A DNA stretch of 64,000 bases from DATFDN01 sp963756495. GTDB taxonomy: Bacteria > Pseudomonadota > Alphaproteobacteria > Acetobacterales > Acetobacteraceae. Shown piece after piece: positions 57,403 to 64,000 of the stretch (position 1 is the stretch's first letter; each line of letters starts with the position of its first letter). The stretch lies in NCBI GenBank assembly GCA_963756495.1, contig CAVWNS010000005.1, forward strand, positions 434,001 through 498,000. Reading direction: 5' to 3'. Both the position numbers and the translations under genes were made by a program. The notes beneath the pieces were generated by a model. That model searched no databases, was not told the origin of the DNA, and was given only the letters and a program-made list of their open reading frames with translations.

Positions 57403-58110
57403 TCAGCCCTTGGCGAACTGACCGCGGCCGAACATGCGGTCCAGGTTTGCGGGCGCCGCCTTGTCGAATTGCGTGGTCTGCTCGCGCACCGCATCCGCCG
57501 CCGCCAGCGCGCGGCCGACCGCGGGACGCGCGGCGATCGTCTCGACCCAGGCGAACAGGCGCGGGTAGTCGGCCTTGGTCCCGCCCAGCAGCGCGCCGAT
57601 GTTGCGCGCCCAGGGGAACGTGGCCACGTCGGCAATGCTGTACTCCGCCCCGCCCAGATACGCCGCCTTGCCCAGCCGCGCCTCCAGCGTCTCGCACAAG
57701 GTGCGGGCCTGGGTGCGGTAGCGGCTCAGCGCGTAGTCGTTGCCCTTGGGCGCGAAGCGCATGAAGTGAACATACTGGCCGAACATCGGCCCGACGCCGG
57801 TGAGCTGGATCATCAGCCACTGGATTGCGTCGAATTTCGCCGCCCGGTCGGACGGCAGCAGCCGGCCGGTCTTCTCGGCCAGATAGAGCAGGATCGCCCC
57901 GGACTCGAAGACCGTGTACGGGCCGCCCGGCCCATCGGGATCGACGATGACCGGCACCTTGGCCAGCGGGTTCAGCGCCAGGAACTCGGGCGAGAACTGC
58001 CCGCCGGCGAATACGTCCACCGGATGCACGCGATACGCCAGCTCCAGCTCCTCGAGCGCGATGTAGACCTTCACCACGTTCGGGCTGCCCATTGCGTAGA
58101 AGTCGATCAC
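57403..58110 (-). CDS. Glutathione S-transferase, YfcG/Ure2p-like
   Basis: 235-residue GST. 'FYAMGSPNVVKVYIALEELE', 'EFLALNPLAKVPVIVDPDGP' and 'FESGAILLYLAEKTGRLLPS' form the N-terminal glutathione site; the C-terminal domain has 'GQYVHFMRFAPKGNDYALSR' and 'YSIADVATFPWARN'. Resembles the Nu-class disulfide-bond reductases such as YfcG. Confidence 0.9.
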   Translation of the reverse strand: MIDFYAMGSPNVVKVYIALEELELAYRVHPVDVFAGGQFSPEFLALNPLAKVPVIVDPDGPGGPYTVFESGAILLYLAEKTGRLLPSDRAAKFDAIQWLMIQLTGVGPMFGQYVHFMRFAPKGNDYALSRYRTQARTLCETLEARLGKAAYLGGAEYSIADVATFPWARNIGALLGGTKADYPRLFAWVETIAARPAVGRALAAADAVREQTTQFDKAAPANLDRMFGRGQFAKG

Positions 58111-58161
58111 GGCGCTCCCCCTGTCGTTATTGGAGTGAGGCTAGCACGCTGCGCGCCACTC

Positions 58162-58971
58162 TTACGAGGGCGGGGGGAATGGCGGCGGCTCGCCGGCCAC
58201 GGCGCGCGTGCCGGTCAGGTAGGCGGTCAGGGTTCCGAACATGCTGGTTCCGACACTGAGGCGCACCGGAAGCGCCGCGTTGCCCGCCAGCACGGCGAAC
58301 CAGACCGAGCCGCGCGTTCCCGTCTCCTGCTCCGCCGCGCCGCGCCGCCGTCCGGCGAGCGTGACCCCCTCAAAGTCACAGCGGAGCGCGGGGCCGGCGA
58401 AGCGCGACGGGTCGGAAGCGGGCAGGGCTTCTTCGCCGCCCGACCGGGCGGTGATGACGCGCAAGGTGCGGCCGTCGAACACGCGCAGGCTCAGCGCGCA
58501 GGACCCGGCGCGCCGGACCTGGTCCATCAGGGCGGCGAACGCGCTCAGCAGATCGACGCTGCCCACCTGGAGTTCCGGCGACACCGGCGTGCGATCGGGC
58601 CGGTTGGGCGGCTCCAGCACGCGCAGTGCCGGCTGGCCCTGGTCGTATGTGATGAGCGTCTGTCTCGGCACGCCGCCCCAAATTCCCCGGCTCAGATAGC
58701 GGTCGGGCATCGGCAGTCCCCGCGCCAGCCCGCCTCGCGCGGTGGAGACTTGCTGGCCCGGGTGCAGCAGCCCGGCCACGCCGACCGTACGGAAATGCAG
58801 GTCCATCTGGTAGCGGTCGCCGCCGACGCCGACGAACGCGTCGAGGTCCAGCACGTGCAGGCCGGCGACATAGGCCTCGAAGCTCAGGTCGGTGCCGGGA
58901 AGCAGCGGCGCCGCACCGGCACGGGACGAGAGCAGGAGAGCGGCGGCGAGGACGGCAAGGGGGCGGCGCAT
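58162..58971 (-). CDS. DUF3108 exported protein
   Basis: 269 residues. Sec signal peptide (MRRPLAVLAAALLLSSRAGA) then a DUF3108-like all-beta body: 'LSFEAYVAGLHVLDLDAFVG' and 'YQMDLHFRTVGVAGLLHPGQ'. Expected periplasmic. Function unknown. ATG 58971 gives the signal peptide; the open frame further upstream is not used. Divergent from msrQ. Confidence 0.8.
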   Translation of the reverse strand: MRRPLAVLAAALLLSSRAGAAPLLPGTDLSFEAYVAGLHVLDLDAFVGVGGDRYQMDLHFRTVGVAGLLHPGQQVSTARGGLARGLPMPDRYLSRGIWGGVPRQTLITYDQGQPALRVLEPPNRPDRTPVSPELQVGSVDLLSAFAALMDQVRRAGSCALSLRVFDGRTLRVITARSGGEEALPASDPSRFAGPALRCDFEGVTLAGRRRGAAEQETGTRGSVWFAVLAGNAALPVRLSVGTSMFGTLTAYLTGTRAVAGEPPPFPPPS

Positions 58972-59009
58972 GGGGCGAGTGTCACGGCGCGCCGGGCGGC
59001 GCACAAGCG

Positions 59010-59038
59010 TGGCCAGGATCACACGGCTCCAATATGAT
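59010..59038 (+). promoter_or_regulatory. Candidate sigma70 promoter for msrQ
   Basis: TGGCCA (59010-59015) and TATGAT (59033-59038), 17-bp spacer, 33 bp before the msrQ start and in the gap to the divergent DUF3108 gene. The -10 matches five of six bases. Confidence 0.4.
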
Positions 59039-59071
59039 CGCGCGCAATCAGTGGCGAAGGGTCCGAGGGGC

Positions 59072-59975
59072 ATGGCAATCGCGACCACCAGGGCGGCGAC
59101 GCGGCGCCGGAAGGTGGCACCGTGGCGGGATCGGCAGGGCCGGATCTCGTGGCTGAAATCGGCGACGCTCCTCGGCTGTATCGCGCCGGGGGTGATGCTG
59201 GCCTACTGGCTGGCCACCAAGCAGGCCGGCGCGCGGCCGCTGACCGAGGCGCTGCACGAGACCGGCCTGTGGACGATCCGGTTCCTGCTGATCTCGCTCG
59301 CCCTGTCGCCGATGCGCGCCGTGTTCGACTGGCCGCGCGCGCCGCTGATCCGCCGCATGGTGGGCGTCACCGCCTGCGCCTATGCGCTCATCCACCTGTC
59401 GCTCTATGTCGTTGATCAGAACGGACACCTGCTGACCGTTGCCTCCGAGATCATCCACCGCTTCTACCTGACGGTCGGCTTCGTCGCCCTGCTCGGGCTG
59501 AGTCGCGCTCGCCGCCACCTCGACGGACGCGGCGACACGGCGCCTGGGCAAGAACTGGAAGCGCCTGCACCGGGCCGCCTACGTCATCGCCGTGCTCGGA
59601 CTGTTTCACTACTTCATCCAGTCGAAGGCGAACGTGGGCGAGCCGATCGTCTTCGCCGGGCTGTTCCTGTGGCTGATGCTGTGGCGCCTGCTGCCGGCGC
59701 GCTGGGCCGGGCGGCTGTGGGTGCTGCCCGCCCTCGCCGTGGCGGCGGCGCTGCTGGCGGCGGGGATCGAGTTCGCCTGGTATCGCCTCGCCACCGGCAT
59801 CAACCCGGTGCGCGTGGTCTCCGCCGAGGCCGCGCTGCGCTTCGGCATCCGCCCCGCCCAATGGGTCGGCATCTCGGGCGCCGCCATCCTCGCGCTGGCG
59901 GTGCTGCGGCGCGGGCTGCGCGCGGGATTGCGCGGCCGCGCAACTCCCCTGAAGCTGAGCCCGCGCCGATCCTGA
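59072..59975 (+). CDS. msrQ: Haem-binding membrane subunit MsrQ (one frameshift)
   Basis: About 300-residue inner-membrane cytochrome b-type protein of the ferric reductase superfamily with about six to eight helices. 'TGLWTIRFLLISLALSPMRA' and 'YALIHLSLYVVDQ' carry one haem His; 'RLHRAAYVIAVLGLFHYFIQ' the others. A one-base indel near 59500 (GGGCTG-A-GTCGC) joins the two halves. MsrQ feeds electrons to the periplasmic methionine-sulfoxide reductase MsrP, whose gene is usually adjacent but is not here. Confidence 0.87.
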
Positions 59976-59986
59976 GGAGGAACGCC

Positions 59987-60775
59987 ATGCCGCGCCGGCT
60001 GATCGACATCTCCGTGCCGCTGAAGGCCGGCATCGCCAGCGACCCGCCGCACATGCTGCCGCAGATCGAGTATCTCGATCACCACCAGACCGCCCCGGCG
60101 ATGGCCGAATACATGGGGGTGCGGGTCGATCAGCTGCCGCAGGGCGAGTACGCGGCGGTGGAGCGGGTGCAGATCAGCACCCACAACGGCACCCATCTGG
60201 ACGCGCCCTATCACTACTTTTCCAGCATGAATCATGCGCTGAAGCCGGGCGGGGAGCCGTCGTGGCGGATCGACGAGGTGCCGCTCGAATGGTGCTTCCA
60301 GCCGGCGTTGAAGCTCGATTTCCGCCACCTCGACGACGGTTATGTCGCCACGCCCGGCGACGTGGAGGCGGAGCTGGCGCGCATCGGCCACACGCTGCGC
60401 CCGCTGGAGATCGTGGTGGTGAACACCGCCGCCGGCGCCCGTTACGGCGAGGCCGACTACGTCGATCGCGGCTGCGGCATGGGCAAGGCGGCGACGTTAT
60501 GGCTGCTGGAGCGCGGGGTGCGCCTGGTCGGCACCGACGCCTGGAGCTGGGACGCGCCGTTCTCCCACACGCGGCGCAAGGTAGCCGAAACGGGCGACGC
60601 CGGGCTGATCTGGGAAGGCCACCGGGCGGGGCGCGAGATCGGCTACTCGCACCTGGAGAAGCTGCACAACCTCGAACAGCTCCCGGCGGATGGGTTCGAG
60701 GTCGTATGCTTCCCCGTCAAGGTCCACCGCGGCTCGGCCGGCTGGACCCGGGCGGTGGCGATCGTGGCGGAGTAG
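59987..60775 (+). CDS. Cyclase-family metal-dependent hydrolase
   Basis: 262-residue protein of the cyclase/kynurenine-formamidase-like family. The metal motif HNGTHLDAP is in 'VQISTHNGTHLDAPYHYF', plus 'LVGTDAWSWDAPFSH'. ATG 59987 follows GAGGAGG, a strong ribosome site, 11 bp after msrQ. Members hydrolyse N-formylkynurenine, isatin or lactone-type substrates; the substrate here is unknown. Confidence 0.85.
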   Translation: MPRRLIDISVPLKAGIASDPPHMLPQIEYLDHHQTAPAMAEYMGVRVDQLPQGEYAAVERVQISTHNGTHLDAPYHYFSSMNHALKPGGEPSWRIDEVPLEWCFQPALKLDFRHLDDGYVATPGDVEAELARIGHTLRPLEIVVVNTAAGARYGEADYVDRGCGMGKAATLWLLERGVRLVGTDAWSWDAPFSHTRRKVAETGDAGLIWEGHRAGREIGYSHLEKLHNLEQLPADGFEVVCFPVKVHRGSAGWTRAVAIVAE

Positions 60776-60807
60776 ATTCGGCGGCTACGGATGATTGGGA
60801 GATAGTC

Positions 60808-61059
60808 ATGGTGCGTTGGAACGAGCTGGGCGGGCGCGGCTCCTCCGAGCCCCCGACCACGAAAGGGGGGCCGCGCTTTTCCGAGCTTTCCGTGGTGGCG
60901 CTGCGACGCGCGATTCCCGCGGAACAGAGGATCATGCCCGCCGGCTCGAAGGGTACGGTGGTGGGCGTTTACCAGGACGGCGTTGGGTACGAGGTGGAAT
61001 TCAACCAGCCCTTCCACGCGGTCCTGACCGTCGAAGGCACCGACCTGCTCGCCGCGTGA
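60808..61059 (+). CDS. DUF4926 protein
   Basis: 83 residues from ATG 60808. Core 'SELSVVALRRAIPAEQRIMP' then 'AGSKGTVVGVYQDGVGYEVE' and 'VLTVEGTDLLAA' matches DUF4926, a small SH3-like fold often encoded before a larger partner. Overlaps the DUF6883 gene by 4 bp (GTGA), so the two are translationally coupled and probably act together. Confidence 0.8.
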   Translation: MVRWNELGGRGSSEPPTTKGGPRFSELSVVALRRAIPAEQRIMPAGSKGTVVGVYQDGVGYEVEFNQPFHAVLTVEGTDLLAA

Positions 61060-61403
61060 CAACGATCCCGAGCGCAACCCTTGCCACGGTCGATACCGCG
61101 AAGGTGAGGGACTACCTCTTGAATGCGGGCCATCCGCAAAATGGCGGCAAATGCAAGTTCTTTGAGTTGTGCGGTTTCACGCGGAGCCAATTCGGCGTCC
61201 TCCAGGAGGCGCTACGCAGCCACCCGGTCGTGAATGCCATAGTTAAAACCGCGACCAGCCAGCATGGCACAAAGTACGTGGTGGAATGCAACATACAAAG
61301 CCCGAATGGACGAAATCCGTGCGTTACGACTGTCTGGATAATCGACACGAACGGGGCTAACCCTCGCTTCGTTACGGTGTACGCGGGGCCGATCCAGAAC
61401 TAA
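61056..61403 (+). CDS. DUF6883 protein
   Basis: 115 residues from GTG 61056. 'KVRDYLLNAGHPQNGGKCKF', 'GTKYVVECNIQSPNGRNPCV' and 'TTVWIIDTNGANPRFVTVY' match DUF6883. Small proteins of this type are frequent in mobile and toxin-related loci, and the 4-bp overlap with DUF4926 resembles a two-gene toxin-antitoxin arrangement. Function is unproven. Confidence 0.75.
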   Translation: MTTIPSATLATVDTAKVRDYLLNAGHPQNGGKCKFFELCGFTRSQFGVLQEALRSHPVVNAIVKTATSQHGTKYVVECNIQSPNGRNPCVTTVWIIDTNGANPRFVTVYAGPIQN

Positions 61404-61452
61404 TCTCCTGGACGCTGGCTACGCGCAGAACGGCGGGAAATTTCAGTTCTTC
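61398..61452 (+). pseudogene. Fragment of a second DUF6883 copy
   Basis: Directly at the DUF6883 stop the sequence reads LLDAGYAQNGGKFQFF, aligned to LLNAGHPQNGGKCKFF of the intact gene. It is a truncated tandem paralogue, joined at or within the stop codon, and cut after about 18 codons. Shows past recombination at this spot. Confidence 0.7.
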
Positions 61453-62086
61453 CCATCACGGCTATCAAGAGCCATCCAGTCATTTAAGTGCACTCTTATG
61501 ACCGAAGGCGGCGTTGACCTTTGGAATAACTGCTCTAACTCGAGTGACCAAGAGCTAAGCGCCAGTCCAATAAAAATCCAGACCGCACCCACCGCCGCCA
61601 CACGCAAGCCGTTGAGTTGCGCGACGCGTAGCGTTGCCAAAATTTCGTGATCTCCTGCCGCGCGAATGCTGGATTCGATTTCGATATTTTTTGATAAGGC
61701 CGCGAGCCCATGTTTGGTTTTTTGTCTAATTGGTCCGTAACACTTTTTAAAGCACGGTAATTCGTTTCCAAAATGCTGATGCGTCTTTCGTCGGAAGCGC
61801 CCTGCTCAGCTCGATCGGAAATATTGCCACTTCCTGCCAGGATCTGGCCTTCCTGCAAGATCGCGAGCCGCCCTGTAACAGGCGGTGAGGCGGGAAGCAG
61901 CAACCGACGCAGCCGGCGCCCGACTGGCTTTAAGGCCTGCCAAATTCCCCCAGCAGCCGTAGCGGTTCCCAAGGCTTGTAGCACCCATCCACCGAGCCGG
62001 AACCAGGATTCGGTGGGATGTAGCCAGATCACTACTGACGTCAGAATTGGAACGCTAATCGTCACCAGGTAGTCAGTAAATTTCAT
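61443..62086 (-). CDS. Membrane protein of unknown function (one frameshift)
   Basis: Starts at ATG 62086 (MKFTDYLVTISVPILTSVVI); first membrane helix near residues 5-25, a second short hydrophobic stretch (WVLQALGTATAAGGIWQALK), a coiled-coil-like middle ('RISILETNYRALKSVTDQL') and a C-terminal helix 'VAAVGAVWIFIGLALSSWSL'. Frame changes near 61724 in an A6 run. About 213 residues when joined. Lower GC than most genes; in an IS-rich region. Family not recognised. Confidence 0.5.
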
Positions 62087-62279
62087 TGAGGGGTTATCCC
62101 CTTGACGCACGTGGTGAGGGACGCTAAGACGCGCGCCCTCCCCGGAGTGGGTGTCTCGGTTTTCGCTTGACATGCCGAATGTGCTCTGAGTGACGAAAGT
62201 ATGCGACTCGGCGCGCATATAATCTGCACGCCATCACGAAACTGCGTAGACACTTCCGTTGCGTCCTGGAGTTGCCCCG

Positions 62280-62533
62280 TTAGACTAGACATGGGACTGG
62301 TTGCGATTTGCCACGAATGAACTCACGGGGTGAGCGCATTCGCAAGCTGCGATGTGGGTGGTTCTCGTTGTAGTCTTCCATCCAGGCTGGGAGCTGTTGA
62401 AGCACGGTCAAGGCATCGGGCCGGGGCTGGATCCGCGCGTAGTCCCGCTTCAAGGTTTTGACGAATGCCTCGCTGACGCCGCTCTCTCGTGGCTTGTGGC
62501 CACCGCGCGACACTCTTTCAGCTTGCTCCAGAG
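62280..62533 (-). pseudogene. IS3-family transposase 3' remnant
   Basis: The end of an IS3-type integrase-core transposase: 'ESGVSEAFVKTLKRDYARIQ', 'ALTVLQQLPAWMEDYNENHP' and 'RSLRMRSPREFIRGKSQPVP'. It is cut at 62534 by the left end of the IS481-family element. Only the last about 75 codons remain. Confidence 0.8.
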
Positions 62534-63830
62534 TGTACGACCCGAGACATAGGTGACATCTCGTTCCGGACACATGGGTAACACTTTTCCCCTTTGCGGG
62601 GGAGGTGTGGATGCCGTGGAAAGCGTGTTCGGCCATGGAAGAACGCCTCCGCTTCGTCGCTCGCCTCCTCGAAGGAGAGGCGATGACCGACGTCTGCCGC
62701 GAGTTCGGCATCTCCCGTAAGACCGGCTACAAGATCCTCGCCCGCTACAAGGATGAGGGTAGCGCAACCCTCACCGATCGGTCCCGCCGGCCGGTCCGCT
62801 ATGCCAACCAGCTGGCGCCGCAGATCGAAGGGCTCATCGTCAGCCTCAAGCGGGGCAAGCCGCACTGGGGGGCGCGCAAGATCCGCGAGCTGCTTCACCG
62901 CCGGCTGCCCGGCGACCTGCGCGTGCCCGCGCAGAGCACCATTCACGCCGTCCTCGATCGCCATGGCCTGGTGGCCCGCATGGGCCGCCCCCGCCGCCGC
63001 GCCCAAGGCACGCCGCTGTCCACCGGCGCCAACCCCAACGACCTCTGGTGCGCCGACTTCAAAGGCGAGTTCAGGCTCGGCAACACGCGATACTGCTATC
63101 CGCTCACCGTCACCGACCACGCCTCCCGCTTCCTGCTGCTCTGCGAAGCCCTCGAACTCCGTGCGCGAGGAAGGCGCCATCGCCGCCTTCGCCCGCTTGT
63201 TCGCCGAGCGCGGCTTGCCGGACGCCATCCGCTCCGACAACGGGGTGCCGTTCGCCAGTCCCAACGCGCTGTTCAACCTGTCCAAGCTGTCGCTCTGGTG
63301 GCTGCGCCTCGGCATTGCCATCGAGCGGATCAAGCCGGGCAATCCGCAGCAGAACGGCCGCCACGAGCGCATGCATCTGACGCTGAAGCGCGAAACCACC
63401 CGGCCGCCCGGGATGAACAGCCTGCAGCAACAGGCCCGGTTCGAACGCGTTCGTGGAAGAATTCAACACCGAACGGCCACACGAGGCGCTCGACATGAAG
63501 CGGCCGGCCGATCTCTATCTCTTGTCAACCAAGCCTTACTTCGGCCTGCCCGAGATCGAATATCCGCTGCACGACCGGGAATACCTCGTCACCGCCTGCG
63601 GCCGCATCTGCATGCACCGCAAGAAGATCAACGTCTCCACCGTCCTGGCCGGCCAGAAACTCGGATTGAAGGAGGTCGATGACGGCATTTGGCTCGTCAG
63701 CTTCATGCACTACGATCTGGGCTACATCGACCTGGAGCAAAAAACCCTGCAACCCATCAACAACCCGTTCGGCACGAGGTGGTCACCCATGTCTTAGGAA
63801 CAGAGTGTCACCCATGTCTCCGGGCTGTAC
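62534..63830 (+). mobile_element. IS481-family insertion sequence
   Basis: About 1.3 kb. Both ends carry the IS481-type motifs GAGACATRGGTGACA and ACATGGGTRAC in inverted orientation: left from TGTACGACC at 62534, right to GGGCTGTAC at 63830. Ends match imperfectly and no clear target duplication is seen. It sits inside an IS3 remnant on the left and 11 bp from the 3' end of tRNA-Arg on the right. Confidence 0.75.
62611..63797 (+). CDS. IS481-family transposase (two frameshifts)
   Basis: About 395 residues from ATG 62611 (MPWKACSAMEERLRFVARLL). Helix-turn-helix 'VCREFGISRKTGYKILARYK', integrase core with Asp in 'DLWCADFKGEFRLGNTRYCY', Asp in 'LPDAIRSDNGVPFASPNALF' and Glu in 'NGRHERMHLTLKRE'. 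One-base insertions near 63160 and 63441 shift the frame. Either decayed or affected by base errors. Confidence 0.85.
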
Positions 63831-63841
63831 CCGCGAAATGC

Positions 63842-63918
63842 TGGCGCGCCCTGCTGGATTCGAACCAGCGACCCACAGCTTAGAAGGCTGTTGCTCTATC
63901 CAACTGAGCTAAGGGCGC
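63842..63918 (-). tRNA. tRNA-Arg (anticodon TCT)
   Basis: 77 nt including an encoded CCA. Acceptor arm GCGCCCT pairs with AGGGCGC; D-arm AGCTCAGTTGGATAGAGC; anticodon stem ACAGC/GCTGT with loop CTTCTAA (TCT at the centre); T-arm GGTTCGAATCC. All stems are intact. A frequent target for integrated elements, consistent with the IS481 copy next to its 3' end. Confidence 0.96.
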
Positions 63919-63931
63919 GTAGCGGGAGCGT

Positions 63932-64000
63932 TCAGTGCGTCCACATCTCCCGTCTGCCGAAGGCGAAGTTCTCGGCGTAGGCCTTCGGCCGCACCCGCCG
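63932..64000 (-). CDS. 3' end of an unidentified gene (starts outside window)
   Basis: Twenty-two codons ending in TGA at 63932: 'RRVRPKAYAENFAFGRREMW TH'. The strand, codon bias and position upstream of the tRNA gene suggest a real C-terminus, but the family cannot be named from so little. Confidence 0.4.
   Translation of the reverse strand, partial: RRVRPKAYAENFAFGRREMWTH

Overview
The window is high-GC, gene-dense DNA from a metabolically versatile aerobic alphaproteobacterium. Gene content fits Rhodospirillales, perhaps Acetobacteraceae: protocatechuate and leucine catabolism, FzlA-like GST, complex I NDUFA9-like protein, CYTH-CHAD, DUF3108, MsrQ and many ABC/MFS transporters. The family placement is an inference from gene content only.

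Layout. 1-2.3 kb (minus): sugar ABC permease (cut by the window edge) and its Tat-exported binding protein. 2.4-6.2 kb: pcaHGB (protocatechuate ring cleavage) divergent from a 2-oxoglutarate oxygenase. 6.2-12.1 kb: Bcr/CflA efflux pump with OsmC, a flavin monooxygenase, a cysteine-cluster protein, a Phd/PIN toxin-antitoxin pair and an M20 peptidase. 12.2-16.9 kb: livJHMGF branched-chain amino-acid-type ABC operon. 16.9-20.9 kb: GGDEF-EAL membrane protein and an MFS transporter. 20.9-25.8 kb: leucine catabolism genes ivd-mccB-mccA. 25.9-28.4 kb: lower-GC island bounded by 13-bp inverted repeats, with a BglII/BstYI-type restriction enzyme, an MT-A70 methyltransferase and IS1 debris. 28.4-34 kb: MarR-GNAT regulator, acyl-CoA synthetase, DUF302, SLAC1 channel, FAH hydrolase, small secreted protein. 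34.2-34.9 kb: a DUF559 nuclease gene inside nested inverted repeats. 34.9-40 kb: CYTH-CHAD, a lone receiver, dapB, metK, trmB. 40-44.8 kb: an acyltransferase gene split by a 3.67-kb IS1595-like transposon. 44.9-49 kb: receiver, GST, EmrAB-type efflux. 49-55 kb: gltD-gltB glutamate synthase. 55-61 kb: NDUFA9-like, LLM oxidoreductase, GST, DUF3108, msrQ, cyclase. 61-64 kb: DUF4926-DUF6883 pair, IS debris with an IS481 copy beside tRNA-Arg(TCT), and the end of one more gene.

The most informative structure is the transposon at 40156-43823. It has 26-bp imperfect terminal inverted repeats and an 8-bp target duplication (GGTAGATG). Removing it with one duplication copy rejoins a 1134-bp (377-aa) acyltransferase reading frame exactly. 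It carries an ISXO2-type transposase plus passengers: an MbcA/ParS-type antitoxin with RES toxin, a DUF6471 helix-turn-helix protein divergent from the transposase, a membrane protein and an unknown protein.

Many genes carry single-base frameshifts, densest in livG/livF (15.5-16.7 kb) and in CYTH-CHAD, dapB and metK (35.5-38.9 kb). metK and dapB are normally essential, and every interrupted reading resumes in another frame with full family similarity. I therefore read most of these as base-level errors in the sequence rather than gene decay. Genes affected are annotated over their whole extent with the approximate break positions.
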